Shown: in pieces, positions 31,402-42,691 of the stretch
Numbering within the stretch: position 1 is the stretch's first letter
Layout: every line of letters starts with the position of its first letter
Assembly (NCBI RefSeq): GCF_001277235.1
Contig: NZ_CP012266.1
Coordinates: 1,736,001-1,800,000 of the forward strand
Length of the DNA: 64,000 nt
Direction: 5' to 3'
Source: Cronobacter dublinensis subsp. dublinensis LMG 23823
Lineage (GTDB): Bacteria; Pseudomonadota; Gammaproteobacteria; Enterobacterales; Enterobacteriaceae
Program-made: the position numbers and the translations under genes
The notes under the pieces: model-generated
The model's database searches: none
What the model saw: the letters and a program-made list of their open reading frames with translations, nothing else
What the model was told of the DNA's origin: nothing

Positions 31402-32646
31402 ATGGGTTCCGCGTTATCGTTACTGATTGGCCTGCGTTTTAGCCGGGGCCGTCGGCGCAGCGGCATGGTGTCGCTGATTTCCGTGATTTCGACCGTCGGT
31501 ATTGCGCTTGGCGTGGCGGTGCTGATTGTGGGCTTAAGCGCTATGAATGGGTTTGAGCGCGAGCTGAATAATCGCATTCTGGCGGTGGTGCCACACGGCG
31601 AAATTGAGCCGGTCGACCAGCCGTGGCGTGGCTGGCAGCAGGCCGTGACGCGCATTGAGAAAGTCGACGGCATTGTCGCGGCAGCGCCCTACGTCAACTT
31701 TACCGGGCTGGTAGAGAGCGGGGCGAACCTGCGCGCCATTCAGGTCAAAGGCGTCGACCCGGCGCAGGAGCAGCGCCTGAGCGCGTTGCCGCGCTATGTG
31801 CAGAATAACGCCTGGCAGAGTTTCCAGGCGGGCAAACAGCAAATCATTATCGGGAAAGGCGTTGCGGATGCGCTGAAGGTGAAGCAGGGCGACTGGCTTT
31901 CCATTATGATCCCCAATTCCGACGACGACCATAAGCTGCTACAGCCAAAACGCGTGCGTTTGCAGGTGGCGGGCATTCTGCAGCTAAGCGGCCAGCTCGA
32001 TCACAGTTTCGCGATGGTGCCGCTGGCCGATGCGCAGGGGTATCTGAACTTAGGTGACAGTGTCACGGGTATCGCCATTAAGGTTAAAGATGTCTTCAAC
32101 GCAAACCAGCTGGTGCGTGACGCAGGCCAGGTCACCGATGCCTACGTTTACATCAAAAGCTGGATCAACACCTACGGTTATATGTATCGCGATATCCAGA
32201 TGATCCGCGCCATTATGTACCTGGCGATGGTGCTGGTGATAGGCGTCGCCTGCTTTAATATCGTCTCCACGCTGGTGATGGCGGTGAAAGATAAAAGCAG
32301 CGACATCGCGGTGCTGCGCACGCTCGGCGCGAAAGACGGCCTGATCCGCGCGATTTTCGTCTGGTACGGGCTGCTCGCGGGCCTGCTCGGCTCGGTCAGC
32401 GGCGTGGTGGTCGGCGTGCTGGCGTCCTGGCAGCTGACCGCGATTATTCACGTGATTGAAAAACTGATCGGCCATCATTTTCTCTCCGGCGATATCTATT
32501 TTATCGACTTCCTGCCGTCAGAACTGCACGCGCTGGACGTGGTGTATGTGCTGGTCACGGCGCTGGTGCTGAGCCTGCTGGCGAGCTGGTATCCGGCGCG
32601 GCGCGCAAGCCGCATCGACCCGGCGCGGGTGCTGAGCGGGCAATAA
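31402..32646 (+). CDS. lolE: LolE, lipoprotein-releasing ABC permease
   Basis: A 414-residue paralogue of LolC with the same four-helix plan and the motif [13 protein letters not shown]. Its periplasmic domain receives the lipoprotein, and the C-terminus has [16 protein letters not shown]. It is the third gene of lolCDE; nagK follows after 15 bp. Confidence 0.96.
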   Translation: MGSALSLLIGLRFSRGRRRSGMVSLISVISTVGIALGVAVLIVGLSAMNGFERELNNRILAVVPHGEIEPVDQPWRGWQQAVTRIEKVDGIVAAAPYVNFTGLVESGANLRAIQVKGVDPAQEQRLSALPRYVQNNAWQSFQAGKQQIIIGKGVADALKVKQGDWLSIMIPNSDDDHKLLQPKRVRLQVAGILQLSGQLDHSFAMVPLADAQGYLNLGDSVTGIAIKVKDVFNANQLVRDAGQVTDAYVYIKSWINTYGYMYRDIQMIRAIMYLAMVLVIGVACFNIVSTLVMAVKDKSSDIAVLRTLGAKDGLIRAIFVWYGLLAGLLGSVSGVVVGVLASWQLTAIIHVIEKLIGHHFLSGDIYFIDFLPSELHALDVVYVLVTALVLSLLASWYPARRASRIDPARVLSGQ

Positions 32647-32661
32647 ATCAGGGAGCGGCGG

Positions 32662-33582
32662 ATGTATTACGGGTTTGACATTGGCGGCAGCAAAATCGCC
32701 CTCGGGGTGTACGATGACGCGCGGCGCCTGCAATGGCAAACCCGCGTCGCGACGCCGCACGACAGTTACGAGAATTTCCTTGACGCTATCGCCGCCCTGG
32801 TGAACGACGCGGACTCCCGCTTCGGCGCCGCGGGTCACGTTGGCGTCGGCATTCCCGGTATTCCTGAAACCGACGACGGGCTGCTTTATGCGGCCAACCT
32901 GCCCGCCGCCAGCGGCAGGGCGGTGCGACGCGACCTCAGCGCGCGGCTTGGGCGCGAGGTGCGTATCGATAACGACGCCAACTGTTTCGCGCTCTCCGAA
33001 GCCTGGGATGACGACTTTCGCGTTTACCCGGTGGTAATGGGGCTTATTCTTGGCACCGGCGTCGGCGGCGGGGTTATCGTTGACGGCAAACCGGTGACCG
33101 GGCGCAGCTTTATCACGGGCGAGTTCGGGCACATTCGGCTGCCGGTGGACGCGCTCGCGATCCTCGGGCGCGATATCCCGCTTCTTCGCTGCGGCTGCGG
33201 TCAGCATGGCTGCATTGAGAACTATCTTTCGGGCCGGGGCTTTGCATGGCTCTGGCAACACTTCTACCATCAATCACTGGACGCGCCGGAAATTATTGCG
33301 CGCTGGCATCAGGGTGATGCACAGGCGCAGGCGCATGTGGAGCGCTACACTGACCTGCTGGCGGTGTGTGTGGCAAGCCTCCTCACGGTGCTGGATCCGC
33401 ACCTGGTGGTGCTGGGCGGCGGGTTGTCGGGGTTTGCGCATCTGACGACGGCGCTCTCAGAGAAGCTGCCCGCCCATCTGCTGCCTGTGGCGAAAGTGCC
33501 ACGCATTGAGCAAGCACGTCATGGCGATGCAGGCGGTATGCGTGGCGCGGCTTTTCTCCATCTCACACGCTCACGGAGTTGA
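32662..33582 (+). CDS. nagK: N-acetylglucosamine kinase NagK
   Basis: A 306-residue ROK-family kinase that phosphorylates GlcNAc released during cell wall recycling. It has the phosphate loop [10 protein letters not shown], catalytic Asp in [25 protein letters not shown], and the ROK zinc motif [10 protein letters not shown]. It complements nagZ in the same window. It ends one base before cobB. Confidence 0.95.
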   Translation: MYYGFDIGGSKIALGVYDDARRLQWQTRVATPHDSYENFLDAIAALVNDADSRFGAAGHVGVGIPGIPETDDGLLYAANLPAASGRAVRRDLSARLGREVRIDNDANCFALSEAWDDDFRVYPVVMGLILGTGVGGGVIVDGKPVTGRSFITGEFGHIRLPVDALAILGRDIPLLRCGCGQHGCIENYLSGRGFAWLWQHFYHQSLDAPEIIARWHQGDAQAQAHVERYTDLLAVCVASLLTVLDPHLVVLGGGLSGFAHLTTALSEKLPAHLLPVAKVPRIEQARHGDAGGMRGAAFLHLTRSRS

Positions 33583-33583
33583 A

Positions 33584-34408
33584 ATGCAATCGCGTCGTCT
33601 GCACCGGCTGGGCCGGTTTCGAAAGAATAAACGTCGGCTGCGCGAGCGGCTGCGCCAGCGAATTTTTTTCCGGGACAGAATTATGGTACCTGAAGAGATG
33701 AATAAACCTGTGGTGGTTGTGTTAACCGGGGCGGGTATCTCGGCGGAGTCGGGCATTCGCACCTTCCGCGCCGCCGACGGGCTGTGGGAAGAGCATCGGG
33801 TGGAGGATGTGGCGACGCCGGAAGGTTTCGCGCGCAATCCGCAGCTGGTGCAGGATTTTTACAACGCCCGGCGGCGTCAGCTCCAGCAGCCGGAGATTAA
33901 GCCCAACGCGGCGCATCTGGCGCTGGCGCGGCTGGAGGAGGCGTTCGGCGACCGCTTTTTGCTGATAACCCAGAATATCGATAACCTGCACGAGCGCGCC
34001 GGCAATAAAAATGTGGTGCATATGCATGGCGAACTGCTGAAGGTACGCTGTTCGCAGAGCGGGCAGGTGCTGGAGTGGACCGGCGACGTGACGCCCGCCG
34101 ATAAGTGCCACTGTTGCCAGTTCCCCGCGCCGCTGCGCCCGCACGTGGTGTGGTTCGGCGAGATGCCACTCGGCATGGACCGGATTTACGAGGCGCTGGC
34201 GCATGCCGACGTGTTTATCGCCATCGGCACCTCCGGGCATGTTTACCCGGCCGCCGGTTTCGTACACGAAGCGAAATTGCAGGGCGCGCATACGGTTGAG
34301 TTAAATCTCGAACCGAGTCAGGTCGGCAGCGAATTCGAAGAGAAGCATTACGGGCTCGCAAGCCAGGTGGTGCCGGAGTATGTTGAGAAACTGCTGAAAG
34401 GGCTTTGA
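33584..34408 (+). CDS. cobB: CobB, NAD-dependent protein deacylase (sirtuin)
   Basis: A 274-residue class III sirtuin that removes acetyl and succinyl groups from lysines using NAD. It has an Arg-rich N-terminal extension ([16 protein letters not shown]), [26 protein letters not shown], the catalytic His in HMHGEL, zinc cysteines around CSQ and CHCCQ, and [11 protein letters not shown]. The start at 33584 follows GGAG. A shorter isoform from an internal ATG near 33683 is possible, as in E. coli. Confidence 0.95.
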   Translation: MQSRRLHRLGRFRKNKRRLRERLRQRIFFRDRIMVPEEMNKPVVVVLTGAGISAESGIRTFRAADGLWEEHRVEDVATPEGFARNPQLVQDFYNARRRQLQQPEIKPNAAHLALARLEEAFGDRFLLITQNIDNLHERAGNKNVVHMHGELLKVRCSQSGQVLEWTGDVTPADKCHCCQFPAPLRPHVVWFGEMPLGMDRIYEALAHADVFIAIGTSGHVYPAAGFVHEAKLQGAHTVELNLEPSQVGSEFEEKHYGLASQVVPEYVEKLLKGL

Positions 34409-34430
34409 GCCAGCGGTGTCAGAGGGAAAC

Positions 34431-34514
34431 GGCGGGTGCGCTGGCGCTTACCCGCCCTAAAACTCACATAACGGTCTTATTCTGCGTAGGGTGGGTAAGC
34501 GCAGCGCACCCACC
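34431..34514. repeat. Composite REP-like element, copy A
   Basis: Two inverted units lie at 34431-34459 (GGCGGGTGCGCTGGCGCTTA onward) and 34486-34514 (GTAGGGTGGGTAAGCGCAGC onward), around a 26-base core containing ACATAACGGTC. An inverted copy of the same composite lies at 39919-40004. It fills the cobB-potD gap, where E. coli has ycfZ and ymfA. Confidence 0.75.
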
Positions 34515-34532
34515 TTGTCACCCCGATAAACG

Positions 34533-35579
34533 TTAACGTCCCGCTTTTAACTTCTGGTAATACGACTCATAAATCGCGCTCGCGTCGCCGACGTCGTTCT
34601 GCCATTCGCCTTTCTGAATGGTCGCCTCGTCCGGGTAGAGCGATTTATCCTCCGCCACCTCTTTTTTGAGCAGCTTGCGGGCGGCGAGGTTCGGCGTCGG
34701 GTAGCCGATGGTTTCAGCCACCTGTTTGGCCACGTCCGGGCGCAGCAGGAAGTTAATCAGCTTATGCGCGCCCTCGACGTTTTTCGCGTTCGCCGGAATG
34801 GCCAGACTGTCCATCCAGAAAATCCCGCCTTCCTTCGGCCAGACTACCTCCAGCGGCGCGCCGGCCTGACGCGCGACCCACGCGGAGCCGTTCCACACCA
34901 TGCCAAGATTCACTTCGCCTTCAAGATACGGGTTCGCCGGGTTGTCGGAGTTAAACGCCGCCACGTTCGGCATCAGCGTTTTCAGCTCGTTGTACGCCGC
35001 TTCAATTTCTTTCGGGTCGGTGGTATTGCCGGAAAGCCCGAGCTTACGCAGCGCCATCTGGAACACTTCGCGCGCGTCGTCGGTCAACAGCAGGCTGCCT
35101 TTATATTCCGGCTTCCAGAGATCCGCCCAGGACGTCACGCTTTTGGGATCGATCGCATCGCTGTTCACGCCGATGGCTGTCGCCCCCCAGATATAGGGTA
35201 CGGAATAGTCATTATTCGGGTCGAACGGCTTGTTCAGCATCGCCGGATCCAGGTTATGAAAGTTCGACAGCTTGCTCTTGTCTATCTTCTGGATCATCCC
35301 TTCCTTGCGCATCTTGTCGACAAAGTAAGTGGACGGCACCACCAGATCGTACGCGCCCTGCTGATAGGTTTTCAGCTTGGCGTACATGGTCTCGTTCGAT
35401 TCATAGGTCGAATAGATAACCTTGATGCCGGTCTCTTTGGTGAACTGCTCCAGCAGGCCTGGCGGCACATACTCGGTCCAGTTGTAAAAGTAGAGCGTTT
35501 TACCGTCGTCAGCCTGCGCGGCGCTCATGCCGACCGCCAGAGCACCCGCTGCAAGCAGGTGGCGTGACCATTGTTTCAT
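34533..35579 (-). CDS. potD: PotD, spermidine/putrescine-binding protein
   Basis: A 348-residue periplasmic binding protein with signal peptide ending AAQA (about residue 23), then DDGKTLYFYNWTEYVPPG and a two-lobed polyamine-binding fold. Aromatic and acidic ligands such as the Trp and Tyr in this block are typical. It is the last gene of potABCD and overlaps potC by 4 bp. Confidence 0.97.
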   Translation of the reverse strand: MKQWSRHLLAAGALAVGMSAAQADDGKTLYFYNWTEYVPPGLLEQFTKETGIKVIYSTYESNETMYAKLKTYQQGAYDLVVPSTYFVDKMRKEGMIQKIDKSKLSNFHNLDPAMLNKPFDPNNDYSVPYIWGATAIGVNSDAIDPKSVTSWADLWKPEYKGSLLLTDDAREVFQMALRKLGLSGNTTDPKEIEAAYNELKTLMPNVAAFNSDNPANPYLEGEVNLGMVWNGSAWVARQAGAPLEVVWPKEGGIFWMDSLAIPANAKNVEGAHKLINFLLRPDVAKQVAETIGYPTPNLAARKLLKKEVAEDKSLYPDEATIQKGEWQNDVGDASAIYESYYQKLKAGR

Positions 35580-36388
35580 TTTACGTCCCCTGAGTTGAAG
35601 GCCTGGCGAGGCAGGCTTTTGGTTTTATCGCGAAGCAGCAGCTGGCTTGCCAGTACCAGGACCAGCGACAGCGCCAGCAAAATGGTGGCGAGCGCGTTCA
35701 CTTCCGGCGACACGCCCACTTTTACCATCGAATAAATCTTCAGTGGCAGAATTTCATAACCCGGCCCCGTCACAAACGACGAGACCACCACGTCATCCAT
35801 CGACAGCGTAAAGCTCAGCAGCCAGCCTGCGGCCACGGCAGGCATCGCGAGCGGCAGGATGATTTTGCGAAGGATAGTGATTTCACTGGCGCCCAGGTCA
35901 CGCGCCGCCTCCAGCATCCGCACATCAAAGCCTTTAAGGCGCGAATAGACGGTCACGACCACGAACGGCAGACAGAACGTGATGTGTGAAAAGAGCAGCG
36001 ACCAGAACCCGAGCTCAATGCCCGCCAGCATAAACAACACCAGCAGGGAAATCGCCATCACGATATCCGGCGACATCATCACCACAAACAGCATGCCGCT
36101 GACAAACGGTTTGCCGCGAAACCGGTAGCGATAAAGCGCTACCGCCGTCAGCGCGCCGATAGCGGTCGCAAACGTGGCGGAGAACACCGCCATGGTCAGC
36201 GAGTGCCGGGCCGCCTGCAACAGGCTGTCGTTATTTATCAGCAGGCTGTACCAGTTGGTGGTAAAGCCCTGCCAGTTAATGCCGAAACGCGAACTGTTGA
36301 ACGAGTTCACAATCAGAATAACGATCGGGATGTAAAGATAAGCGTAAATGGCGGTCATAAAACCGCCGCGCAGCAGTCGACCCATCAT
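35576..36388 (-). CDS. potC: PotC, spermidine/putrescine ABC permease
   Basis: A 270-residue permease with six predicted membrane segments. The EAA loop reads [25 protein letters not shown]. It forms the channel with PotB. It overlaps potB by 4 bp and potD by 4 bp. The C-terminus is slightly longer than in E. coli. Confidence 0.96.
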   Translation of the reverse strand: MMGRLLRGGFMTAIYAYLYIPIVILIVNSFNSSRFGINWQGFTTNWYSLLINNDSLLQAARHSLTMAVFSATFATAIGALTAVALYRYRFRGKPFVSGMLFVVMMSPDIVMAISLLVLFMLAGIELGFWSLLFSHITFCLPFVVVTVYSRLKGFDVRMLEAARDLGASEITILRKIILPLAMPAVAAGWLLSFTLSMDDVVVSSFVTGPGYEILPLKIYSMVKVGVSPEVNALATILLALSLVLVLASQLLLRDKTKSLPRQAFNSGDVK

Positions 36389-37242
36389 TCCAGCTCTACC
36401 TTCTTGTTAAGCAGGCGCGCGGCGCGCCAGTAGACCAGCAGCATCAGACCCATCACCAGCGTCAGCGTAATGCTGGTCGCCGCGCCAAATGGCCAGTCGC
36501 GGATGTTGAGGAACTGGCTCTTGATGACGTTGCCGATAAGCAGGTTTTTCGCGCCGCCCATCAGATCGGAGACATAAAACAGCCCCATCGCAGGCAGCAT
36601 CACCAGCAGGCACCCGGCAATAATGCCCGGCATCGTCAGCGGCAGAATAATGCGCACGAAGGTTTGCAGCTTGCTGGCGCCGAGATCGCGCGCGGCTTCC
36701 AGCAGCGGCTTATCGAGCTTCTCAATGCTGGAGTAGAGCGGCATCACCATAAACGGCAGCAGGATATAAACCAGGCCGATAATTACCGCCGATGGGGTGT
36801 ACATGATGCGCACCGGCGTGTCGATAACCCCGAGCCAGAGCAGGAACTCGTTCAGATAGCCGCGCGTGCTGAGAAAAAGCTTCAACCCGTAAATGCGAAT
36901 CAGCGAGTTGGTCCAGAAGGGCACAATCAGCAGGAACAGCAGCAGCGGGCGCACCTTCGCCGGGAGCTTCGCCAGGAACCACGCGAACGGATACCCGAGC
37001 ACCAGACACGCGAGCGTCGCCTGCAGCGCCATATTCAGCGAGTGCAGCAGCACCTCAAAATAGAGCGGGTCGAGCAGGCGCGCGTAGTTATTAAGCGTAA
37101 ACACCAGGCTTACGAAATGCGCGTCGTCGCGGGTCAGGAAACTGGTGGCGATGATCATCAGGTTGGGCAGGAACACAAACAGCACCAGCCAGCCGACGAT
37201 CGTGGCGATCACGATATTCTGGAATTTACGCGAGCTCTTCAT
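36385..37242 (-). CDS. potB: PotB, spermidine/putrescine ABC permease
   Basis: A 285-residue permease with six membrane segments and the EAA loop [25 protein letters not shown]. The start [15 protein letters not shown] overlaps the end of potA by 17 bp; the alternative is a start a few codons later. Confidence 0.95.
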   Translation of the reverse strand: MKSSRKFQNIVIATIVGWLVLFVFLPNLMIIATSFLTRDDAHFVSLVFTLNNYARLLDPLYFEVLLHSLNMALQATLACLVLGYPFAWFLAKLPAKVRPLLLFLLIVPFWTNSLIRIYGLKLFLSTRGYLNEFLLWLGVIDTPVRIMYTPSAVIIGLVYILLPFMVMPLYSSIEKLDKPLLEAARDLGASKLQTFVRIILPLTMPGIIAGCLLVMLPAMGLFYVSDLMGGAKNLLIGNVIKSQFLNIRDWPFGAATSITLTLVMGLMLLVYWRAARLLNKKVELE

Positions 37243-38374
37243 CGGCCAGCACCACCTCCCAGCTTTCCACCCATGTCACGGCCATTTTCTGGTCGAGCGA
37301 GTGGTCGAAATCCGGGTCATCTTCGTTAAAGAATTCGCTGACCAGCACCATTTTGCCGTTTTCCAGCTCGACGACCGACTCCAGCGTCATGCCCTTATAG
37401 TTGCGCTCGCGCACAAAGCCTATCAGACCGTCGGCCTCGCCTTCGTCGTTGATCTCCTCAACGCGCAGATCTTCCGGGCGCAGCAGCACCTTGATCTTCT
37501 GGCCATCGGCGACCGGGAAACTGACATACAGCACGCACTCGCGGCCTTCCACGTTCGCCCGCACGCGCTGTGCGTCGACGCGCTCAATCACCGTCGCCTC
37601 AAAGATATTGATTTCGCCAATAAAGCTCGCCACGAAGAGGTTTTTCGGCTCTTCGTAGATTTCGCGCGGCGTGCCGTCCTGCTCGATGCGCCCGTCGCGC
37701 ATCACCACGATGCGATCGGACATGGTCAGCGCTTCTTCCTGATCGTGGGTCACGAACACAAACGTAATGCCCAGCTTGCGCTGCAGCGCTTTTAGCTCGT
37801 TCTGCATCTGTTTGCGCAGTTTGTAGTCGAGCGCGGAGAGTGATTCATCGAGCAGCAGCAGGCGGGGTTTATTCACCACCGCGCGGGCGATAGCCACACG
37901 TTGTTGCTGGCCGCCGGAAAGTTGATGCGGTTTGCGCTGGGCAAATTCCTCAAGCTGCACCATCTTTAAGGCATCCATCACGCGCGGCGCTATCTCGCTG
38001 GCAGGCGTTTTCTGCATCCGCAGGCCGAAGGCGACGTTGTCAAATACCGTCATATGCGGGAAGAGGGCGTAACTCTGGAAAACGGTATTCACGTGGCGAT
38101 GTTCGGCGGGAACGTCGGTGATGTCCTGCGAATCGAGGGTGATTCGCCCGGCGTCAGCATTCTCAAGGCCCGCGATAAGGCGCAGCACGGTCGTTTTACC
38201 GCAGCCGGAAGGGCCGAGAAGCGTCAGGAATTCACCATGATTGATGGTCAGTGAGAAATCAGAAATGACGGTTTTACCATCAAAGCTTTTCCCGATATCC
38301 GCCAGTTGTAGAAGCGGGGAAAGCGAGCGCGGCTGTGTATTCAATTTTTTTACTCTGTCCCGTAAAAAACGCAT
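37226..38374 (-). CDS. potA: PotA, spermidine/putrescine ABC ATPase
   Basis: A 382-residue ATPase if read from ATG 38374 ([16 protein letters not shown]). It has Walker [10 protein letters not shown], signature LSGGQQQR, Walker [13 protein letters not shown], and a C-terminal TOBE regulatory domain. The start is uncertain. The E. coli protein begins MGQSKKLNKQP; here the corresponding codon reads ACG and the following A-run has seven A residues, so that start is out of frame. The alternative is TTG at 38344 (372 aa). Upstream in-frame ATGs to 38524 are less likely. Confidence 0.93.
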   Translation of the reverse strand: MRFLRDRVKKLNTQPRSLSPLLQLADIGKSFDGKTVISDFSLTINHGEFLTLLGPSGCGKTTVLRLIAGLENADAGRITLDSQDITDVPAEHRHVNTVFQSYALFPHMTVFDNVAFGLRMQKTPASEIAPRVMDALKMVQLEEFAQRKPHQLSGGQQQRVAIARAVVNKPRLLLLDESLSALDYKLRKQMQNELKALQRKLGITFVFVTHDQEEALTMSDRIVVMRDGRIEQDGTPREIYEEPKNLFVASFIGEINIFEATVIERVDAQRVRANVEGRECVLYVSFPVADGQKIKVLLRPEDLRVEEINDEGEADGLIGFVRERNYKGMTLESVVELENGKMVLVSEFFNEDDPDFDHSLDQKMAVTWVESWEVVLADEELA

Positions 38375-38661
38375 CAAGAAGAAACCGGATGCGGGGTTTG
38401 TGATGAACCACCTTTGGGTCTGGCACGTGATAAGGGCAGGCATTCTACGGCAAACCATTGAAATCGCCAATGCCACAGACGCTTTCCTGGCGGTTTCGCG
38501 CGTTTTTCGCGGGCTTTCATTCACGAAGGCGTATACGGAGCGGCTACTCCTTTTTTCCCGGCAGGATTATTCCTCTTCGCCGGGTATAAGGTGACCTGAA
38601 ACAATATTTGTCTTTTAATGCTTAATGATAATGACGTCACAAAATAACAGGGGGTGAGAAC

Positions 38662-39891
38662 ATGGATAAATTACTCGAGCGTTTCCTGCAATATGTCACG
38701 ATGGATACCCAGTCACGGGCCGGGGTGAAGCATGTTCCCAGCACCGAAAGCCAGTGGAAGCTGTTAAACCTGCTGAAAAACCAGATGGAAGCCCTGGGGA
38801 TGACCCAGGTGGTGCTGAGCGAGCACGGCACGCTGACCGGTACGCTGCCGTCGAATGTTAATAAACCCGTTCCGCCCATTGGATTCATTGCTCATGTGGA
38901 TACGTCGCCCGATTTCACCGCGAAAAACGTGAACCCGCAGATTGTCGAAAACTACCGCGGCGGGGATATCGCGCTCGGCACTGGCGAGGAGATCCTGTCG
39001 CCGGTGATGTTCCCGGTGCTGCATCAACTGCTCGGCCATACGCTTATCACGACAGACGGCAAAACGCTCCTCGGTGCCGACGATAAAGCGGGCGTGGCGG
39101 AGATCATGACCGCGATGGCGACCCTTGCGCAGAGCGATATTCCCCACGGCGATATCCGCGTCGCCTTCACGCCGGACGAAGAAGTAGGCAAAGGCGCGAA
39201 GCATTTCGACGTCGGGGCGTTTGACGCGCGCTGGGCGTATACGATGGATGGCAGCGGCATCGGCGAGCTGGAGTATGAGAATTTCAACGCCGCGTCGGTG
39301 ACCATTAAAATTGTCGGCAACAATGTCCACCCCGGCACCGCCAAAGGCGTGATGGTGAACGCGCTGTCGCTGGCGGCGCGCATTCATGCGAAGGTGCCCG
39401 CCGATGAGAGCCCGGAGTGCACCGAAGGGTATGAAGGCTTTTACCATCTGCACACCATGAAAGGCTCGGTGGATCGCGCCGAGATGCATTACATCATCCG
39501 CGATTTTGACCGCGAGAATTTCGAGGCGCGTAAGCGTCGTATGATGGAGATAGCCAAAGAGGTTGGTAAAGGGCTGCACCCGGATTGTTACATCGAGCTC
39601 GCGATTGAAGACAGCTATTACAATATGCGTGAAAAAGTGGCCGAGCATCCGCATATCATCGAGATTGCGCGTCAGGCGATGGTGGATTGCGGCATCGAGC
39701 CGCAGATGAAACCGATTCGCGGCGGCACCGACGGCGCGCAGCTGTCGTTTATGGGCCTGCCGTGCCCGAACATTTTCACCGGCGGGTACAATTACCACGG
39801 CAAACACGAGTTCGCGACGCTTGAAGGCATGGAGAAAGCAGTGCGCGTGATTGTGCGCATCGCCGAGTTAACCGCCCAACGGGCGGGGTGA
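38662..39891 (+). CDS. pepT: Peptidase T (tripeptidase)
   Basis: A 409-residue M20 zinc aminotripeptidase. Metal and catalytic residues lie in [37 protein letters not shown] and [15 protein letters not shown] precedes the ATG at 38662. It is divergent from potABCD; the 287-base gap shows no clear operator. Confidence 0.96.
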   Translation: MDKLLERFLQYVTMDTQSRAGVKHVPSTESQWKLLNLLKNQMEALGMTQVVLSEHGTLTGTLPSNVNKPVPPIGFIAHVDTSPDFTAKNVNPQIVENYRGGDIALGTGEEILSPVMFPVLHQLLGHTLITTDGKTLLGADDKAGVAEIMTAMATLAQSDIPHGDIRVAFTPDEEVGKGAKHFDVGAFDARWAYTMDGSGIGELEYENFNAASVTIKIVGNNVHPGTAKGVMVNALSLAARIHAKVPADESPECTEGYEGFYHLHTMKGSVDRAEMHYIIRDFDRENFEARKRRMMEIAKEVGKGLHPDCYIELAIEDSYYNMREKVAEHPHIIEIARQAMVDCGIEPQMKPIRGGTDGAQLSFMGLPCPNIFTGGYNYHGKHEFATLEGMEKAVRVIVRIAELTAQRAG

Positions 39892-39918
39892 GGGCGCGCG
39901 GTAAGCGTGCATGAAAAA

Positions 39919-40004
39919 GGCGGGTGCGCTAACGCTTACCCGCCCTACAGTTTCAGATGACCGTTATGTTGTGCGCCAGGGCGGGTAAGCGAAGCGCTCC
40001 CGCC
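39919..40004. repeat. Composite REP-like element, copy B (inverted relative to copy A)
   Basis: Units lie at 39919-39948 and 39977-40004 around a 28-base core. The reverse complement of the core contains ACATAACGGTC, as in copy A, so the two elements are inverted copies. It sits between the convergent pepT and roxA ends. Confidence 0.75.
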
Positions 40005-40017
40005 ACCTCAACCCCGG

Positions 40018-41139
40018 TTAATCCGCGAAATACCAGTAGCCGCTGTTGACCAGCGCCGCCAGCATCGCCAGGAATGACGGGTCTTCCAGCGCGTCGCCGA
40101 ACATCGCCTCATCCAGCACCATTTCATTGGCGAGCTGATGCAGCGCCGGGCGGTGCGGCGTGTCTATCTTCTCGCCATTCACAAACACGTCTTCGCCGAT
40201 ACGAAGCACGCGCAGGCCGCCGAGGCGCACCAGCGTGTCCCCCTGTTTCAGCGCGTCGTAGATTTCATCCGGCTGATACGGCGGCTCCGGCGGCGAAACG
40301 TCCAGCTCATGGCGCGACTGGGTAATGAACTCGCCAAACCACTCATTGAAATGCGCCGGGTCGCGGATCAGATCGAGCATCATCTCGCGAAGCTTATCCA
40401 CTTCCGCGGGCACGATATCCGCCGCGTAGTCGCGGGCCGGTACGTCCGGGTCGCTGTAGCGCTGGCTGCCGAGCTCGCGTTGCAGTACGTAATCGGCGAA
40501 ACCGCTGATAAGCTCGCGACCGCTCGGCGCGCGAAAGCCCACCGAATAGTTCATTGAGTTTTCCAGCGAATAGCCTTCGTGCGGAAAGCCTGGCGGAATA
40601 TAGAGAATATCGCCCGGCTCCAGCTCTTCGTCGATCAGCGCTTCAAACGGGTCGACCTGTAGCAGATCCGGGTGCGGGCAGTGCTGCTTCATCGGCACTT
40701 TTTCGCCGACGCGCCAGCGGCGACGGCCGACGCCCTGAATAATAAACACATCGTACTGGTCAAGATGCGGGCCCACGCCGCCGCCGGGCACCGAGAAGGA
40801 GATCATCAGATCGTCAATGCGCCAGTCCGGCAGGGCGCGGAACGGACGCATCAGCGCCGCGCTCGGCTCGTGCCAGTTATTGACCGCCTGCACCAACAGC
40901 GACCAGTTGTTTTCGCCTAAATGATCGTAGCTCTGAAACGGGCCGTGGCTCACTTCCCATTTGCCGTCCTGATGACTGACCAGGCGGCTGTCCACCTCGT
41001 TCTCCATCGCAAGACCGGCCAGTTCGTCCGGGGAGAGCGGGTCGACAAAATTCTTGATGCCGCGCTTTAACACCACCGGGCGTTTCTGCCAGTAGCGTTC
41101 GATGAAATCGGGCCAGTTAATCTCTACGTGGTAATCCAT
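40018..41139 (-). CDS. roxA: RoxA (YcfD), ribosomal protein L16 arginine hydroxylase
   Basis: A 373-residue JmjC oxygenase using Fe(II) and 2-oxoglutarate, which in E. coli hydroxylates Arg81 of L16. The iron ligands are His125 and Asp127 (GPHLDQYD) and His187 (PPGFPHEGY). A C-terminal winged-helix region follows. Length matches E. coli. It lies upstream of phoPQ in the same orientation as in E. coli. Confidence 0.95.
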   Translation of the reverse strand: MDYHVEINWPDFIERYWQKRPVVLKRGIKNFVDPLSPDELAGLAMENEVDSRLVSHQDGKWEVSHGPFQSYDHLGENNWSLLVQAVNNWHEPSAALMRPFRALPDWRIDDLMISFSVPGGGVGPHLDQYDVFIIQGVGRRRWRVGEKVPMKQHCPHPDLLQVDPFEALIDEELEPGDILYIPPGFPHEGYSLENSMNYSVGFRAPSGRELISGFADYVLQRELGSQRYSDPDVPARDYAADIVPAEVDKLREMMLDLIRDPAHFNEWFGEFITQSRHELDVSPPEPPYQPDEIYDALKQGDTLVRLGGLRVLRIGEDVFVNGEKIDTPHRPALHQLANEMVLDEAMFGDALEDPSFLAMLAALVNSGYWYFAD

Positions 41140-41248
41140 ATTATTTTCCGCAGGCTCTGAAGATGAGTCGGATTATAACGGACGCGCGTCACTCTGCGTG
41201 GCCGTCGGGCAGGTTTTTTCGCAGAGTGGCGGAAGCGTCGCCAGCGGG

Positions 41249-42691
41249 CTACTGCTGGCGGGCGAAAATCACTTCCATTCTGGCGCCGCCGAGCGGGCTG
41301 CTGCCGGTGAGGATCTGGCCGCTGTACTGCTCGACCACTTCGCGCGCCACAGACAGCCCGACGCCCTGACCGGGGCGAAGCGTATCGGCCCGCTGGCCGC
41401 GATCGAACACCAGCGCGCGTTTGCTCTCCGGAATGCCAGGGCCGTCATCTTCGACCACCAGGTGCAGCGTATCGTCCGCCACGCGCGCGCTCACTTCCAC
41501 AAACTCCAGGCAATATTTGCAGGCGTTATCCAGCACGTTGCCCATCACTTCGAGAAAATCGTTTTTCTCGCCGATAAACACGATCTCCGGCGAGATATCG
41601 AGCGTAATGCTCACGCCTTTGCGCTGGTACACCTTGTTCAGCGCCGAGGTCAGGTTATCGAGCAGCGGCGCCACCGGGTGCAGCTCGCGGCTCAGCAGCA
41701 TACTGCCGCTGCGCATGCTGGCGCGGTGCAGGTAGTAGCCAATCTGCTGCGAGATGCGGCTTATCTGCTCAAGCATTACCGGCTCGGCCTGTTCGACGGC
41801 GGTTTTACCGGTACGCAGCGAACGCAACGTACTTTGCAGCACCGCCAGCGGCGTTTTCAGGCTGTGGGTGAGGTCCGTGAGCGTGGTGCGGTATTTCTCA
41901 TAGCGCTCGCGTTCGCTTTTCAGCAGCCGGTTAAGGTTATGCACGAGACTTGTCAGCTCACGGGTCGTGTAGGGGTTGAGCTGTTCGCGGTGATGTTCTT
42001 CGAGTTCGCGCACTTCACGGGCCAGCGCCTCAATCGGGCGCAGGCTCCACCAGGCGGCCAGCCACAGCAGCGGAACAACCAGCAGCAGATTCGCCGCGAG
42101 CACATAGATAAACCAGTTCCAGACGCTCCAGGAGCTTTTCAGCTCGTCGGGAATGGTGTCGACCACGACCACCGTCAGCGAAGGCAGGGTGGATGTGGCC
42201 GGGTAAATATTTACCGCCACCGAATGGGTGGTCTCATCGTCTTTGTCGGGATCGTAATCGTTCAGCCGCTTTTGCAGCGCGTGATCGGAGTCAAGCAGCA
42301 GGCGGGTATCGCTAAAGCGCGTTTCCAGTTCGTGAAACCCGTTGGTGGAGAGCCATTCCGGGCGGATTTCTTTCATCAGCCACGGCACGTTGCGCTGCGA
42401 CCAGAGCAGTTTGCCTTTTTCGTTATAGATAAACGTCAGCGTCGGGCTTTGGCGGTCAATATGATCGGGGATCTCGACCGTCAGTTTGCCATTTTCAAAG
42501 CGGGCGAGCGTATAAAAGAGATTGCTCTCACCGCGTAGCAGACGGAAGGTGGTTTTGTCGAAGCTCACGCTGTAGCCCACCAGCGCCACCACGCCGTAAG
42601 CGAGCGACAGCACCAGCACAACCGCCGCCGTCGCCAGCAGAAAGCGAACCCGCAACGACAGCGGCAAAAAGTGACGCAGGAATCTTTTCAT
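41249..42691 (-). CDS. phoQ: PhoQ sensor histidine kinase
   Basis: A 480-residue sensor of low Mg2+, acid pH and cationic peptides. TM1 spans about 17-38, a periplasmic PAS-like domain about 45-190, TM2 about 191-213, then HAMP, phosphoacceptor His276 in [11 protein letters not shown], and an ATPase domain ([17 protein letters not shown]). The periplasmic acidic patch reads DYDPDKDDE (145-153) and includes a lysine. Its ATG directly abuts the phoP stop. Confidence 0.95.
   Translation of the reverse strand: MKRFLRHFLPLSLRVRFLLATAAVVLVLSLAYGVVALVGYSVSFDKTTFRLLRGESNLFYTLARFENGKLTVEIPDHIDRQSPTLTFIYNEKGKLLWSQRNVPWLMKEIRPEWLSTNGFHELETRFSDTRLLLDSDHALQKRLNDYDPDKDDETTHSVAVNIYPATSTLPSLTVVVVDTIPDELKSSWSVWNWFIYVLAANLLLVVPLLWLAAWWSLRPIEALAREVRELEEHHREQLNPYTTRELTSLVHNLNRLLKSERERYEKYRTTLTDLTHSLKTPLAVLQSTLRSLRTGKTAVEQAEPVMLEQISRISQQIGYYLHRASMRSGSMLLSRELHPVAPLLDNLTSALNKVYQRKGVSITLDISPEIVFIGEKNDFLEVMGNVLDNACKYCLEFVEVSARVADDTLHLVVEDDGPGIPESKRALVFDRGQRADTLRPGQGVGLSVAREVVEQYSGQILTGSSPLGGARMEVIFARQQ

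Noticed and set aside
41198..42538. 446-codon plus-strand frame opposite phoQ
   Set aside because: Antisense shadow of phoQ.
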